From Marininema mesophilum (GTDB lineage: Bacteria; Bacillota; Bacilli; Thermoactinomycetales; DSM-45169): DNA of 64,000 nucleotides. A program made the translations under genes and the position numbers. Shown piece after piece: positions 33,927 to 42,964 of the stretch. The first letter of the stretch is position 1. Each line of letters begins with the position of its first letter. The stretch is taken from NCBI RefSeq assembly GCF_900106775.1, contig NZ_FNNQ01000002.1:186001-250000 (forward strand). Direction: 5' to 3'. The notes under the pieces were generated by a model. That model worked only from the letters and a program-made list of their open reading frames with translations, was not told the origin of the DNA and did no database searches.

Positions 33927-35849
33927 TCACCTATGGAGAACATCGATTTTTGCTTCATCTCGTGGTACCTCACATTGAAATAACAAGGATTTAGTGGAAG
34001 TGCTACTCTGTCGAATATTGTTCACGCTATACGCGGTCCATGTGGTTTTGGCAGAAGATAGTTCCAGGATACAATAACCGTGGGTACTACTATTGATAAG
34101 CTTGATCCAAGGATTTTCCAAGCGAACCAAGTTGATCAGTTGTTCAAATAGCTTTTCCACGAGTGGGTGTGAGGAAGAAATCGTAACAAGTCCTTTTTTT
34201 CTCATTTCCTTTATTTCTTGTACTTGTTGTGCAATATCCTTATCCATTTGAGTGATTTTCTCCAATGCTTCGAGAGGGAACGGGTTTGAGGAGTTTTTTA
34301 TCTTAGAAAATAACTGAGTGACCATGTCGAGGATGTTGGCAGATGTGACGGAGCCACCCATAAGCTCCACACCGACAGCATTTTGATCAGAATCTTCATT
34401 GAAATTCTCTTTAATTAAACTAGCTTCAAAGGTATGAAGATCGCCTGTAATGGTGATAAAGTTTTGGATATTGTTTTCCTTCAAATTACGGATAATTTCA
34501 AGGCGTTCACCTGCATATCCGTCCCAGGCGTCAAGGTTCAGCCAACGGCCCAATACTTTCAGTGGGGTAAATTGAACTTCGTTGCCCCAGATTTTCCATA
34601 GTGCATTCGAGGTTTTTAATTGATGGAGGAACCACTCTTTTTGACCAGAATGGGTACCCAACATGGATTGATTGGGGTCATTCATGGTTGCGCAACCATT
34701 CGTAAAATATCGATCCAAGGTTCCACTACCACAGGGGTGGGAACTACGATAAAGGCGTTGATCAGTCAGAATCAGCTCACATAGATTTCCTACGCGTACC
34801 GTCCGATAGATACGTAGGGAGTCAGTAAAATCTTTTGTCGCATCAAAGGCGACACGAGCAGGTGTATATTCAAACCAGACGCGGTTGGCACTTTGACGCC
34901 TAGTAGGATTAGAAGTGAGGTTGTCATCGGGGGCTATCGCTGGATAGTACGTATCGTTGGCATATTCGTGATCATCCCATATAGAGATGACAGCGTGGTT
35001 TTCATGGAGGCGTTGTAGGTGAGGGTCTGTGCGGTAGGTACGGTAGAGAGTGCGATAATCCTCAGTGGTAAAGGCTTTAGAATCTCCGCTAGGCAACTTG
35101 ATGCTTCGGCCAGGAAGTGGATTTTGATAGGCGGATTCATCGACGGATTCGTAGACGTAATCCCCAAGGTGGACAATAAAATCAAGCTCTTCTTCTGCGA
35201 CGTAGCTTAAAACCGGAAAGTAACCACTGGCATAATCCTGACAACTGATATAAGCAAAACGTGCGGAGGATAACTCGGTCCCAGCTGCGACCAGTGTTTT
35301 AAATCGTCCAGTAGGGCTGACATGGCCTGTCTGGGTGATAAAGCGATAATAGTAGAGTGTGCGTGGAGCCAATTTTCCATCTACATCCACTTTGACAACA
35401 TTGTCGAAATCTTTCCAGATCGGAGTATACCCACTAAGAATCGGTTTTTTAAAGTCGGGGGTCAGAGAAATTTCAAGGAGCACAAATTCTCCCTTTAGGA
35501 TAGCTTGCCGGATAGAGTCGGGAGGAGAAGAGCCATTGAGCCATTGTACGAGGCCACGATCGACGTGTTTGGCTGTCATCCCATTAAGAATGGTTGGGTC
35601 CACCCTTGTCCATAGGACGGCTCCTGTAGCAGTTGGATCCCCGGCGGCTACCGATTGGGGAAAGCCTTGGCCAGGAGGTTGTTGAGGAAGATAGCGAGGA
35701 AAATCAGAAGTGAATTCTTCAGCAGCAAAGGCACGGGCAAAGCGGTCCACACCGGTATGTTCTAAGAGTAGAAGGGCGGAACCTGCCAGCAGTGACTTAA
35801 GAAAGATTCTTCGTTCGGGGTGAGCGGGTGATTTACGATTGGAAGTCAT
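33927..35849 (-). CDS. phoD: alkaline phosphatase PhoD, Tat-exported
   Basis: The 640-residue protein begins with a twin-arginine signal (ERRIFLKSLLAGSALLLL). PhoD-like metal motifs follow: SVAAGDPTATGAVLWTR, ISCQDY, HLGDYVYE, WDDHEYANDTY and a late TGDLHTFEA. The enzyme hydrolyses phosphodiesters such as teichoic acid at the cell surface. Residues about 500-585 hold an extra helical, charged segment. A four-repeat Pho box precedes the gene, indicating phosphate-starvation control. Confidence 0.92.
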   Translation of the reverse strand: MTSNRKSPAHPERRIFLKSLLAGSALLLLEHTGVDRFARAFAAEEFTSDFPRYLPQQPPGQGFPQSVAAGDPTATGAVLWTRVDPTILNGMTAKHVDRGLVQWLNGSSPPDSIRQAILKGEFVLLEISLTPDFKKPILSGYTPIWKDFDNVVKVDVDGKLAPRTLYYYRFITQTGHVSPTGRFKTLVAAGTELSSARFAYISCQDYASGYFPVLSYVAEEELDFIVHLGDYVYESVDESAYQNPLPGRSIKLPSGDSKAFTTEDYRTLYRTYRTDPHLQRLHENHAVISIWDDHEYANDTYYPAIAPDDNLTSNPTRRQSANRVWFEYTPARVAFDATKDFTDSLRIYRTVRVGNLCELILTDQRLYRSSHPCGSGTLDRYFTNGCATMNDPNQSMLGTHSGQKEWFLHQLKTSNALWKIWGNEVQFTPLKVLGRWLNLDAWDGYAGERLEIIRNLKENNIQNFITITGDLHTFEASLIKENFNEDSDQNAVGVELMGGSVTSANILDMVTQLFSKIKNSSNPFPLEALEKITQMDKDIAQQVQEIKEMRKKGLVTISSSHPLVEKLFEQLINLVRLENPWIKLINSSTHGYCILELSSAKTTWTAYSVNNIRQSSTSTKSLLFQCEVPRDEAKIDVLHR

Positions 35850-35894
35850 CCATCATCCTCCTACATTTTACAAAGTAGAGAATATTAAACATCC

Positions 35895-35933
35895 TACCAA
35901 TGAAATTTTAATATTTTTTGAATAGATTGTAAA
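35895..35933 (-). promoter_or_regulatory. Pho box (PhoP binding repeats) upstream of phoD
   Basis: Reading the minus strand, TTTACA, TTCAAA, TTAAAA and TTGGTA follow each other at exact five-base spacing, resembling the TT(A/T/C)A(C/T)A repeats bound by PhoP in Bacillus. TAATAT, a possible -10, lies seven bases after the last repeat. Confidence 0.65.
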
Positions 35934-36089
35934 TAGATGGTTCATTCGTTGAATGTGAGACAACTGTAGCTTTCACCGAATGATCCTTTAGGATAAAGAC
36001 AGTGAAAGCCCAATAGGAAAAGCAATATGATTGCAATGATTCAGCTAAACGATTCCTGGCGTACTTTTTCTAAGGAGGCATTATCCTTT

Positions 36090-36120
36090 TTGACAGTATT
36101 TATTCCATATACTGTCTTTG
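36090..36120 (+). promoter_or_regulatory. -35-like TTGACA within an inverted repeat
   Basis: TTGACA (36090-36095) overlaps a perfect 8-base inverted repeat, GACAGTAT (36092-36099) and ATACTGTC (36109-36116). This is an operator-like arrangement for the aldehyde dehydrogenase gene. Confidence 0.45.
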
Positions 36121-36141
36121 TAAAAAATCAGTGAATAGGGA

Positions 36142-36155
36142 GGGAAGCGCTTTCA
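36142..36155 (+). promoter_or_regulatory. candidate cre (CcpA) site
   Basis: GGGAAGCGCTTTCA matches the 14-base catabolite-repression element TGAAAGCGCTTTCA at 12 positions. It lies between the TTGACA and the aldehyde dehydrogenase start, where CcpA binding would repress. Confidence 0.55.
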
Positions 36156-36238
36156 TATTGTTGAAGTGTTGTAGAGGGACGATCATGTCCTTTATCTAGA
36201 TTCCACAGTTTTACAATTTGAAGGAGGAGTGTTTTGTC

Positions 36239-37771
36239 ATGAGTGTGACCTTAGCCGGATACAAAAAACCGAACACCGAAGGAAGTGTCTTGCAGTTTAA
36301 GAAACAATACGAAAATTTCATCGGCGGTGAATGGGTTCCACCAGCTGGTGGTGAGTATTTCGATAATCCGTCTCCTGTAGATGGAAAGGTCTTCACTCGC
36401 ATTCCCCGATCCAAAAAAAAGGATATTGAACTAGCAGTAAAAAAAGCACATGCCGTGAAGGAACGGTGGGGAAATACACCAGCAGCAAAACGGAGCCGAA
36501 TGCTACTCAAAATTGCTGATGTGTTAGATAAAAATCGTGAATTACTCGCATTATCGGAGACTTGGGATAATGGTAAGCCGATTCGTGAAAGTCTTGCGGC
36601 GGACCTACCTTTAGCGAGCGACCATTTCCGTTATTTTGCTGGTGTGATCCGGGCGGAAGAGGGCGGCATGTCTGAGATCGATGCCAAAACCCTCGCGATG
36701 CATGTAAAAGAACCAATCGGTGTCGTCGGTCAAATCATTCCTTGGAACTTCCCTCTTCTAATGGCGGTTTGGAAAATGGCGCCAGCCCTAGCCGCTGGTA
36801 ACTGTGTCGTTCTGAAGCCAGCCGAGCAAACCCCTGTGACCGTATTGCTCTTTGCTGAACTCATCGCCGATATTCTGCCCCCAGGTGTGCTGAATATCGT
36901 AAATGGATTTGGGCCAGAAGCGGGTCAAGCTCTTGCTACTTGCCCAGATATCGGCAAAATAGCCTTTACTGGGGAGACGACAACGGGTCGACTAATCATG
37001 CAATTTGCTTCGGAAAACATTAAACCAGTTACCCTCGAATTGGGTGGAAAGTCACCCAACATCTTTACGGAAAGCGTGATGGCGAAGAAGGATTCCTTCT
37101 TCGATAAAGCAGTCGAAGGATTTACGATGTTTGCCCTGAACCAAGGGGAGGTTTGCACCTGTCCTTCTCGTGCATTAATCCAAGAGTCGATCTATGATGA
37201 GTTTATGGAGAAAGCGATTGAGCGGGTGCGTAACATAAAACTTGGCGATCCACTCGATCCAACCACCATGATGGGCGCCCAAGCATCTGAGGATCAGTTC
37301 CAAAAGATCTTGAGTTATTTTGATATCGGTAAAAAAGAAGGCGCGAAGGTCCTTTATGGTGGCGATGTTTTCAAAAATGAACATCACCCAGGTGGCTTCT
37401 ATGTGCAACCGACCATTTTTGAGGGCAATAACAAGATGCGTATTTTCCAAGAAGAAATCTTTGGCCCTGTGGTCTCTGTCACCACATTTAAGGATGAAGA
37501 GGAACTTTTGGAAATCGCTAACGATAGCTTATATGGGCTAGGTGCAGGTTTGTGGACACGGGATACCCACCAGGCTTACCAAATTGCTCGTAAAATCGAA
37601 GCAGGTCGTGTCTGGGTGAACTGCTATCATAACTACCCAGCCCATGCTGCATTCGGTGGTTATAAGCAATCTGGAATTGGTCGTGAAAATCACAAAATGA
37701 TGTTGGATCATTATCGCCAGACGAAAAATATATTGGTTTCCTATGACCAAAACCCTACTGGCCTGTTCTAG
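36239..37771 (+). CDS. aldehyde dehydrogenase, ExaC/AldA type
   Basis: The 510-residue protein has IPWNFPLLMAVWKMAPALAAG, LELGGKSPNIF (general base Glu) and NQGEVCTCPSRAL with the nucleophile Cys and an adjacent Cys. This matches acetaldehyde-type dehydrogenases of the ExaC group. The start follows GGAGGAG at the expected distance. The next gene encodes a DUF779 protein, a pairing seen widely with this dehydrogenase, 21 bases downstream. A cre-like site upstream suggests repression by good carbon sources. Confidence 0.9.
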   Translation: MSVTLAGYKKPNTEGSVLQFKKQYENFIGGEWVPPAGGEYFDNPSPVDGKVFTRIPRSKKKDIELAVKKAHAVKERWGNTPAAKRSRMLLKIADVLDKNRELLALSETWDNGKPIRESLAADLPLASDHFRYFAGVIRAEEGGMSEIDAKTLAMHVKEPIGVVGQIIPWNFPLLMAVWKMAPALAAGNCVVLKPAEQTPVTVLLFAELIADILPPGVLNIVNGFGPEAGQALATCPDIGKIAFTGETTTGRLIMQFASENIKPVTLELGGKSPNIFTESVMAKKDSFFDKAVEGFTMFALNQGEVCTCPSRALIQESIYDEFMEKAIERVRNIKLGDPLDPTTMMGAQASEDQFQKILSYFDIGKKEGAKVLYGGDVFKNEHHPGGFYVQPTIFEGNNKMRIFQEEIFGPVVSVTTFKDEEELLEIANDSLYGLGAGLWTRDTHQAYQIARKIEAGRVWVNCYHNYPAHAAFGGYKQSGIGRENHKMMLDHYRQTKNILVSYDQNPTGLF

Positions 37772-37792
37772 GTCAAGGAAGGAGGGGTCTTT

Positions 37793-38170
37793 ATGGAACG
37801 AGTGCCTCGCGTGCTCGTCACTGATGAGGCGCAGAAGGTAATCGATCAGTTGCGGGGGGAACATGGGGAGTTGATGTTTCATCAGAGTGGAGGTTGCTGT
37901 GATGGCTCCTCTCCCATGTGTTTTCGTCAGGGTGAATTCCGAACAGGGATATCAGATGTTCTCCTTGGCGAAGTGCATGGCTGTCCCTTTTATATGTCAC
38001 GCTCTCAATTTGCCTACTGGGAGCATACTCAATTGACCGTGGATATCACCAAGGGAAGAGGGGCTTCCTTTTCCTTGGAGATCCCACTGGGGGTACGATT
38101 TTTGATTCGTTCCAGACCGTTTACTGCAGAAGAGGAGAAAGCGCTAACTCCTGTTGAAACCATGATGTGA
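37793..38170 (+). CDS. DUF779 family protein
   Basis: The 125-residue protein has the family core LMFHQSGGCCDGSSPMC, a conserved cysteine-rich turn, and VHGCPFYMS. Function is unknown; DUF779 genes regularly follow ExaC-like aldehyde dehydrogenases, as here, which suggests a shared role in acetaldehyde or alcohol metabolism. The spacing and the terminator right after it define a two-gene operon. Confidence 0.85.
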   Translation: MERVPRVLVTDEAQKVIDQLRGEHGELMFHQSGGCCDGSSPMCFRQGEFRTGISDVLLGEVHGCPFYMSRSQFAYWEHTQLTVDITKGRGASFSLEIPLGVRFLIRSRPFTAEEEKALTPVETMM

Positions 38171-38206
38171 GATGGAAAAACCCGCCCAATGGCGGGTTTT
38201 TCCATC
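38171..38206 (+). terminator. terminator of the aldehyde dehydrogenase operon
   Basis: Perfect 16-pair stem GATGGAAAAACCCGCC / GGCGGGTTTTTCCATC with loop CAAT. Confidence 0.9.
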
Positions 38207-38234
38207 CATCTTATTGATAAGGGAGGGACATTTG

Positions 38235-39422
38235 GTGAATCGATATGAGCGGTATCGAAGGGCTTTACTCGACTACCCGAAGCCGCTTGCATTTTTAGAC
38301 CTGGATTCACTTACGACGAATAAGGATCGGATTCTCCATGCCGCAGGATCCAAAAAAGTTCGGATTGTTAGCAAGTCCATTCGTTGTGTGCCCTTAATAC
38401 GTCATCTTTTAGCGACAGATGATCGATTTGAGGGTGTGATGTGTTACACAGTTTCTGAGGCCTTATTTCTCAGTCGGCAAGGGTTGGATGACTTATTGGT
38501 GGCTTATCCTGCGTGGGAAAGAACTTCACTAACTGATGTAGGGAAAGAGGTTTTACGCGGGAAGAAACTGACGTTGATGGTAGACGATGAAGAGCATATT
38601 GCCCGATTAGAAGAGGTCGGACAAGGGATAGGAGTGGTTTTTCCTGTTTGTCTCGATATGGATCTGTCTGTTTCATGGCCAGGCCTTCATTTTGGTGTAC
38701 GGCGTTCCCCGATTCGTTCGCAAAAACGGCTAATCGATGTAGTAAAGGGAATTGAAAAATCCCCATCGGTAAAGTTGGAAGGGATTATGGGGTATGAAGC
38801 CCAGGTGGCAGGAGTGGGCGATCAAGTGCCTGGCCGTCCATTGACTAATCGCTTGATGCGGTTATTAAAAGGGCATTCGATTCGCCGTATTGCGCAGCAA
38901 CGGGGAGAGTGGATAAGGGAGTTAAAGGAATTAGGGTTATCTTTACGCTTTGTGAATGGTGGGGGAACAGGTAGTCTTAAGGTGACGAGTCAGGAGGATG
39001 TGATTACAGAGGTGGCTGCTGGTTCTGGTTTTTTTAGCTCGGTCCTCTTTGATCATTATCGCGACTTTCAAGGAGAGCCTGCGGCTGGCTTTGCTCTAGA
39101 GATCACTCGGCGCCCCACGCCTGGAATAGTGACCTGTTTGGGTGGCGGCTATCCTGCTTCAGGGGCTAGTGGGAGTGATCGCCTGCCTACTCCATGGTTA
39201 CCTGAGGGGGCGAAGCTTCTCCCCTTAGAGGGAGCTGGAGAGGTACAGACTCCAGTTCAATACGAGGGAAGTTTTGCGCTTGGTTTAGGCGATCCTATCT
39301 TTTTTCGCCATGCCAAGGCTGGCGAAATGTGTGAGCGCTTTACAGAGATCCTAGTAATTAAGGGGGATCAAGTCGTGGATCGCCATCCAACTTACCGTGG
39401 AGAAGGGAAGTGCTTTTTATGA
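38235..39422 (+). CDS. PLP-dependent amino acid deaminase/aldolase (D-threonine aldolase-like)
   Basis: The 395-residue protein has an alanine-racemase-type barrel: LAFLDLDSLTTNKDRIL then VRIVSKSIR with the PLP lysine, and later VNGGGTGS binding phosphate. It belongs to the amino acid deaminase/aldolase group, whose substrates are D-serine- or D-threonine-like. GTG 38235 follows GGGAGGG at seven bases. The ATGA overlap with the downstream sugar-lactone oxidase gene, a pairing seen in other Gram-positive bacteria, implies a linked but undefined pathway. Confidence 0.75.
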   Translation: MNRYERYRRALLDYPKPLAFLDLDSLTTNKDRILHAAGSKKVRIVSKSIRCVPLIRHLLATDDRFEGVMCYTVSEALFLSRQGLDDLLVAYPAWERTSLTDVGKEVLRGKKLTLMVDDEEHIARLEEVGQGIGVVFPVCLDMDLSVSWPGLHFGVRRSPIRSQKRLIDVVKGIEKSPSVKLEGIMGYEAQVAGVGDQVPGRPLTNRLMRLLKGHSIRRIAQQRGEWIRELKELGLSLRFVNGGGTGSLKVTSQEDVITEVAAGSGFFSSVLFDHYRDFQGEPAAGFALEITRRPTPGIVTCLGGGYPASGASGSDRLPTPWLPEGAKLLPLEGAGEVQTPVQYEGSFALGLGDPIFFRHAKAGEMCERFTEILVIKGDQVVDRHPTYRGEGKCFL

Positions 39423-40750
39423 GGGATTCTATCTCTTCTGTACCCTGGAAAAATTGGTCGGGCTCTGTGGAATGTCATCCGGTGGAAATTGCGCGTCCAG
39501 TAACCGTCGAGGAGGTGGTGGATGTAGTGAGGCGGGCAGCATTTATTGGCCGGACTATACGAGCAGTGGGCTCAGGTCATTCCTTTACCCCATTGGTGGA
39601 AACGGATGAAATCCTCGTCTCTCTAGAAGGGTTACAGGGCGTGGTCAAGATCGATCCTGACCGTCAGGAGGCTACGGTCCGAGCAGGTACACCTTTATCG
39701 GTGCTGGGTTTAGCGTTAGAGGAGCAGGGGTGGGCGATGGAAAATCTCGGGGATATTGATGCCCAGACGATTGCAGGGGCGATTAGTACAGGGACCCATG
39801 GTACTGGAGTTAATTTTGGTTCGATCTCCAGTCAGGTGGTGGCAATCACCTTTGTGACGGCGGATGGGGAGATTATGACGCATACCAAGGAGGAGAATCC
39901 AGAGACCCTTTGTGGTTCGCGAATTTCTCTGGGCTCACTGGGTTTGATAGTAGAGATAAAGCTCCGTGTTTTCCCACGTTACTTGCTTCAATTAGAGAGT
40001 CGGCGGATGGGATTACAGGAAGTATTGAATTCATTGGAGAATTTGAAGAGGGAGAATCGTCATTTTGAGTTCTACTGGTTTCCCTATACAGAAATTGTCC
40101 AGGCAAAGCGGATTAATAAGACGGATTTGCCTGCTACAAGGGGTGGTTGGTGGGGGGGATTTAGTCGCAACGTGTTAGAAAATGGTCTTTTTTGGTGTCT
40201 TTCCGAGGGGGCTCGCATACAGCCTCGTATTTCGGAGAAGGTTAGCCGCTTATCTGCCTGGGGAATTCCTTCGGTCAAGGAGACAGGAGTTAGTCGACAC
40301 ATCTTTGTGACTCCGCGGAAGGTTCGTTTTTTTGAAATGGAGTACAGTATCCCAGCCGAAGCACTACCGTCGGTGCTCGAAGAGATGAAATCACGGATTT
40401 TACAGGAACGATTTGCTGTTCATTTTCCGGTGGAGTGTCGGTTTGTGTGTGGGGAGGAAAATTGGCTAAGTCCAGCGTTTGGTCGAGATTCTGCATTTGT
40501 AGCGGTTCATATGTACAAAGGGATGGAGTGGAGACCTTATTTCCGGGCGATGGAGGAAATTTTCCTTCGTTACCAAGGTCGCCCTCATTGGGGAAAGATG
40601 CATGGTTTGAAGGCGGAGCAATTCGCTGAGATGTATCCGCATTGGGAGGATTTTCAGGAGCTACGTTCAAGGATGGATCCTCAGGGAGTGTTTTTAAATC
40701 CCTATTTGAAAACAATCTTAGACACATCGCGGCTGGGTGCTAGGGTTTGA
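39419..40750 (+). CDS. D-arabinono-1,4-lactone oxidase-like FAD enzyme
   Basis: The 443-residue protein has a PCMH-type FAD-binding domain (RAVGSGHSFTPL, GTHGTGVNFGS with the flavin loop) and an ALO C-terminal region including HWGKMHG. Relatives oxidise sugar lactones, such as the last step to ascorbate analogues, or other alditols. The start at 39419 overlaps the stop of the upstream gene (ATGA). The true substrate in this organism is unknown. Confidence 0.8.
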   Translation: MRDSISSVPWKNWSGSVECHPVEIARPVTVEEVVDVVRRAAFIGRTIRAVGSGHSFTPLVETDEILVSLEGLQGVVKIDPDRQEATVRAGTPLSVLGLALEEQGWAMENLGDIDAQTIAGAISTGTHGTGVNFGSISSQVVAITFVTADGEIMTHTKEENPETLCGSRISLGSLGLIVEIKLRVFPRYLLQLESRRMGLQEVLNSLENLKRENRHFEFYWFPYTEIVQAKRINKTDLPATRGGWWGGFSRNVLENGLFWCLSEGARIQPRISEKVSRLSAWGIPSVKETGVSRHIFVTPRKVRFFEMEYSIPAEALPSVLEEMKSRILQERFAVHFPVECRFVCGEENWLSPAFGRDSAFVAVHMYKGMEWRPYFRAMEEIFLRYQGRPHWGKMHGLKAEQFAEMYPHWEDFQELRSRMDPQGVFLNPYLKTILDTSRLGARV

Positions 40751-40764
40751 ATTTTCTTTATTTT

Positions 40765-40790
40765 CATTGTATTCCCATTGCAATACAATG
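40765..40790 (+). promoter_or_regulatory. 9-base inverted repeat before the hexosaminidase gene
   Basis: CATTGTATT and AATACAATG around CCCATTGC, 25 bases before the ATG. It may be an operator; no regulator is assigned. Confidence 0.4.
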
Positions 40791-40814
40791 GGTAGAGAAA
40801 GAGAGGCGATGAGG

Positions 40815-42563
40815 ATGAAGTCGAGAAGGGTTATGGGAACGATAGTGTCCTTGTTTCTTGTATGCTCCCTGTTTATCGGGGCACCGATGAGCAGTGCAGA
40901 GGGGCATAAAAGGGGGGATCAGGGTGAACAGAGTGTTGAGAGGGTACTGAAGCGGATGACAGTGGAAGAAAAAGTGGGTCAGATGATGATGGTCGGCTTT
41001 AAAGGGTCGGAGCCGACGGAGGAAATTCGTAATCTAATTCAAAGGACTCGTGCAGGAAGCGTGATTTTGTTTGCCTGGTCAGAGAATGTGAAAGAACCTG
41101 TCCAGGTAGCAAACCTAACAAATGGATTACAAGAGATTGCAGCTAAAACACGGCTGAAGGTACCCCTTTTAATTTCGACGGATCAAGAAGGTGGAGTGGT
41201 AGCCCGCTTAACCCAAGGAGCGATGGAGTTACCTGGCAATATGGCCCTAGGTGCGGCACGGTCATCCAAGGGAGCCTATGATGCGGCTCGTTTTACGGCG
41301 AATGAATTGAGGGCAATTGGGGTCAATATGAATTTAGCCCCGGATTTAGATGTCAATGTGAATCCAGCCAATCCCGTCATTGGGGTGCGTTCCTTTGGCG
41401 AGAACCCTTCCTTGGTTGCGGATTTAGGTGAAGCAGCGATTAAGGGCTATCAGAGACACGGTGTGATCGCTACAGCAAAACACTTCCCTGGTCATGGAGA
41501 TACAGCTGTGGACTCTCACCTAGGCTTACCCGAGATTAATAAGCCACGAGCAGAACTGGAGAAGGTAGAGTTCGTCCCCTTCAAACGAGCGATCCAGAGT
41601 AATATTGACGCGATCATGACGGCCCATATTCATGTCCCAGCACTCGATTCTACCCCCGAATTACCTGCTACTCTCTCTAAACCGATTTTAACGGATTTAC
41701 TTCGTAAAGAGATGGGTTACAAAGGGATTATTATCACCGATTCGATGACCATGGCAGGTGTTTCCGATACCTTTGGAGGGGTGCCAAAAGCATCGGTGAA
41801 AGCAGTTCAAGCAGGGGCCGATATTGTTCTCCTAACTCCTGAGTTGACCTCAGGCCAACAGATGGATGTGTATAACGAATTAGTAGCAGCAGTACATTCA
41901 GGTGCTATTTCAGAGAAACGAATTAATGATTCTGTTCGACGGATTATCAAGGTAAAACGGAAATATGGGTTGTTCGAGCATCGTCAAGTCGATGTAAAAA
42001 GGGTGCCTGAGCGAGTAGGAACCCCTAAGCACAAAAATAAAGCCATGCAATTGGCTAGAAAATCCATTACCCTAGTAAAAAATAAAAACCAACAACTTCC
42101 TTTGAAATTGCAAGCGAATGAGAAACTAGGGATTATTAGCCAGTATTCCATCCGCGACTACGTCCTTCCCTACCATGCCAATACAACAGAAATTCACCAG
42201 ACAAAGGTTAGCCCCACTGATAGCGAGATTGCTCAGGCTGTAGAGATGGCAAGGGGAATGGACCGCCTGATCGTAGGTACCTATTCGGCAAGTCTCTATC
42301 CCCAGCAGGTGAAGTTGGTACAGGAGTTATCCAAACTGGGTAAACCCATCACCGTCGTCGCTTTTCGTAATCCCTACGACATCATGAAGTTTCCTGAGGT
42401 AGATGCCTATGTTACCGCATATGGATTTCGCTCTGTCTCTATAAAAGCGGCGGTGGATACCCTATTCGGGGCAAATTCTCCGAGGGGTAAATTGCCCGTG
42501 ACGATTCCAGGTTTGTATGAGTATGGGCATGGCTTGAAGTATGTTTGGAAAAAAGAGAACTGA
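40815..42563 (+). CDS. exported glycoside hydrolase family 3 beta-N-acetylhexosaminidase (NagZ/NagA-like)
   Basis: The 582-residue protein has a signal peptide (KSRRVMGTIVSLFLVCSLF). Its GH3 domain shows STDQEGGVVARLTQG, AKHFPGHGDTAVDSH with the His-Asp acid/base dyad characteristic of NagZ, and IITDSMTMAGVS with the nucleophile Asp. A C-terminal GH3_C-type domain follows. It should cut GlcNAc-MurNAc linkages from peptidoglycan or muropeptides outside the membrane, as in B. subtilis NagZ. ATG 40815 is preferred, with GAGAGG eight bases upstream. Confidence 0.9.
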   Translation: MKSRRVMGTIVSLFLVCSLFIGAPMSSAEGHKRGDQGEQSVERVLKRMTVEEKVGQMMMVGFKGSEPTEEIRNLIQRTRAGSVILFAWSENVKEPVQVANLTNGLQEIAAKTRLKVPLLISTDQEGGVVARLTQGAMELPGNMALGAARSSKGAYDAARFTANELRAIGVNMNLAPDLDVNVNPANPVIGVRSFGENPSLVADLGEAAIKGYQRHGVIATAKHFPGHGDTAVDSHLGLPEINKPRAELEKVEFVPFKRAIQSNIDAIMTAHIHVPALDSTPELPATLSKPILTDLLRKEMGYKGIIITDSMTMAGVSDTFGGVPKASVKAVQAGADIVLLTPELTSGQQMDVYNELVAAVHSGAISEKRINDSVRRIIKVKRKYGLFEHRQVDVKRVPERVGTPKHKNKAMQLARKSITLVKNKNQQLPLKLQANEKLGIISQYSIRDYVLPYHANTTEIHQTKVSPTDSEIAQAVEMARGMDRLIVGTYSASLYPQQVKLVQELSKLGKPITVVAFRNPYDIMKFPEVDAYVTAYGFRSVSIKAAVDTLFGANSPRGKLPVTIPGLYEYGHGLKYVWKKEN

Positions 42564-42602
42564 GGCTAAAGCCAGAATCATGGAATCGGCCTAATCTTAT
42601 TT

Positions 42603-42635
42603 AAGGGAGCGATGGCAATCATCGGTCCTTTTTCT
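42603..42635 (+). terminator. terminator after the hexosaminidase gene
   Basis: Stem AAGG..CGATG / CATCG..CCTT with an internal mismatch, loop GCAAT and following Ts. Confidence 0.6.
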
Positions 42636-42663
42636 TAATGAAATGGCCAGTCTCCTGGTGCCC

Positions 42664-42794
42664 CTTCACGCACATCTAGCTAACTTCTGGATAATCAACA
42701 CTTGTTAATTTTTTACTATGTTAGGGTGCTTCATAAAGAAGAATCATTAATTTATTTATTTGCTAGATTATAATCGGTCTCGATGTGCGTGAAG
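42664..42794. repeat. 131-base element bounded by perfect 13-base inverted repeats
   Basis: CTTCACGCACATC (42664-42676) and GATGTGCGTGAAG (42782-42794) are perfect inverted copies; ATCTAGC/GCTAGAT lie just inside. The interior is AT-rich and has no gene. It could be a MITE-like insertion or a folded RNA. The rest of the gap 42636-42964 shows nothing else. Confidence 0.55.
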
Positions 42795-42964
42795 AAATTC
42801 TTTTTAGAAGATATTTTTGTCTTTGTACAGTTAGTTATTTTAGTTTAACGAAATGCCTACCCCTCCTCGGATTTGTCCAGGATATCGTTCTACGCTACAA
42901 TGGTGAGATTAACTTGGAAGCATATCGAGCATAACTTTGCTAAGTAAGAGTGGAGGATCTCACG

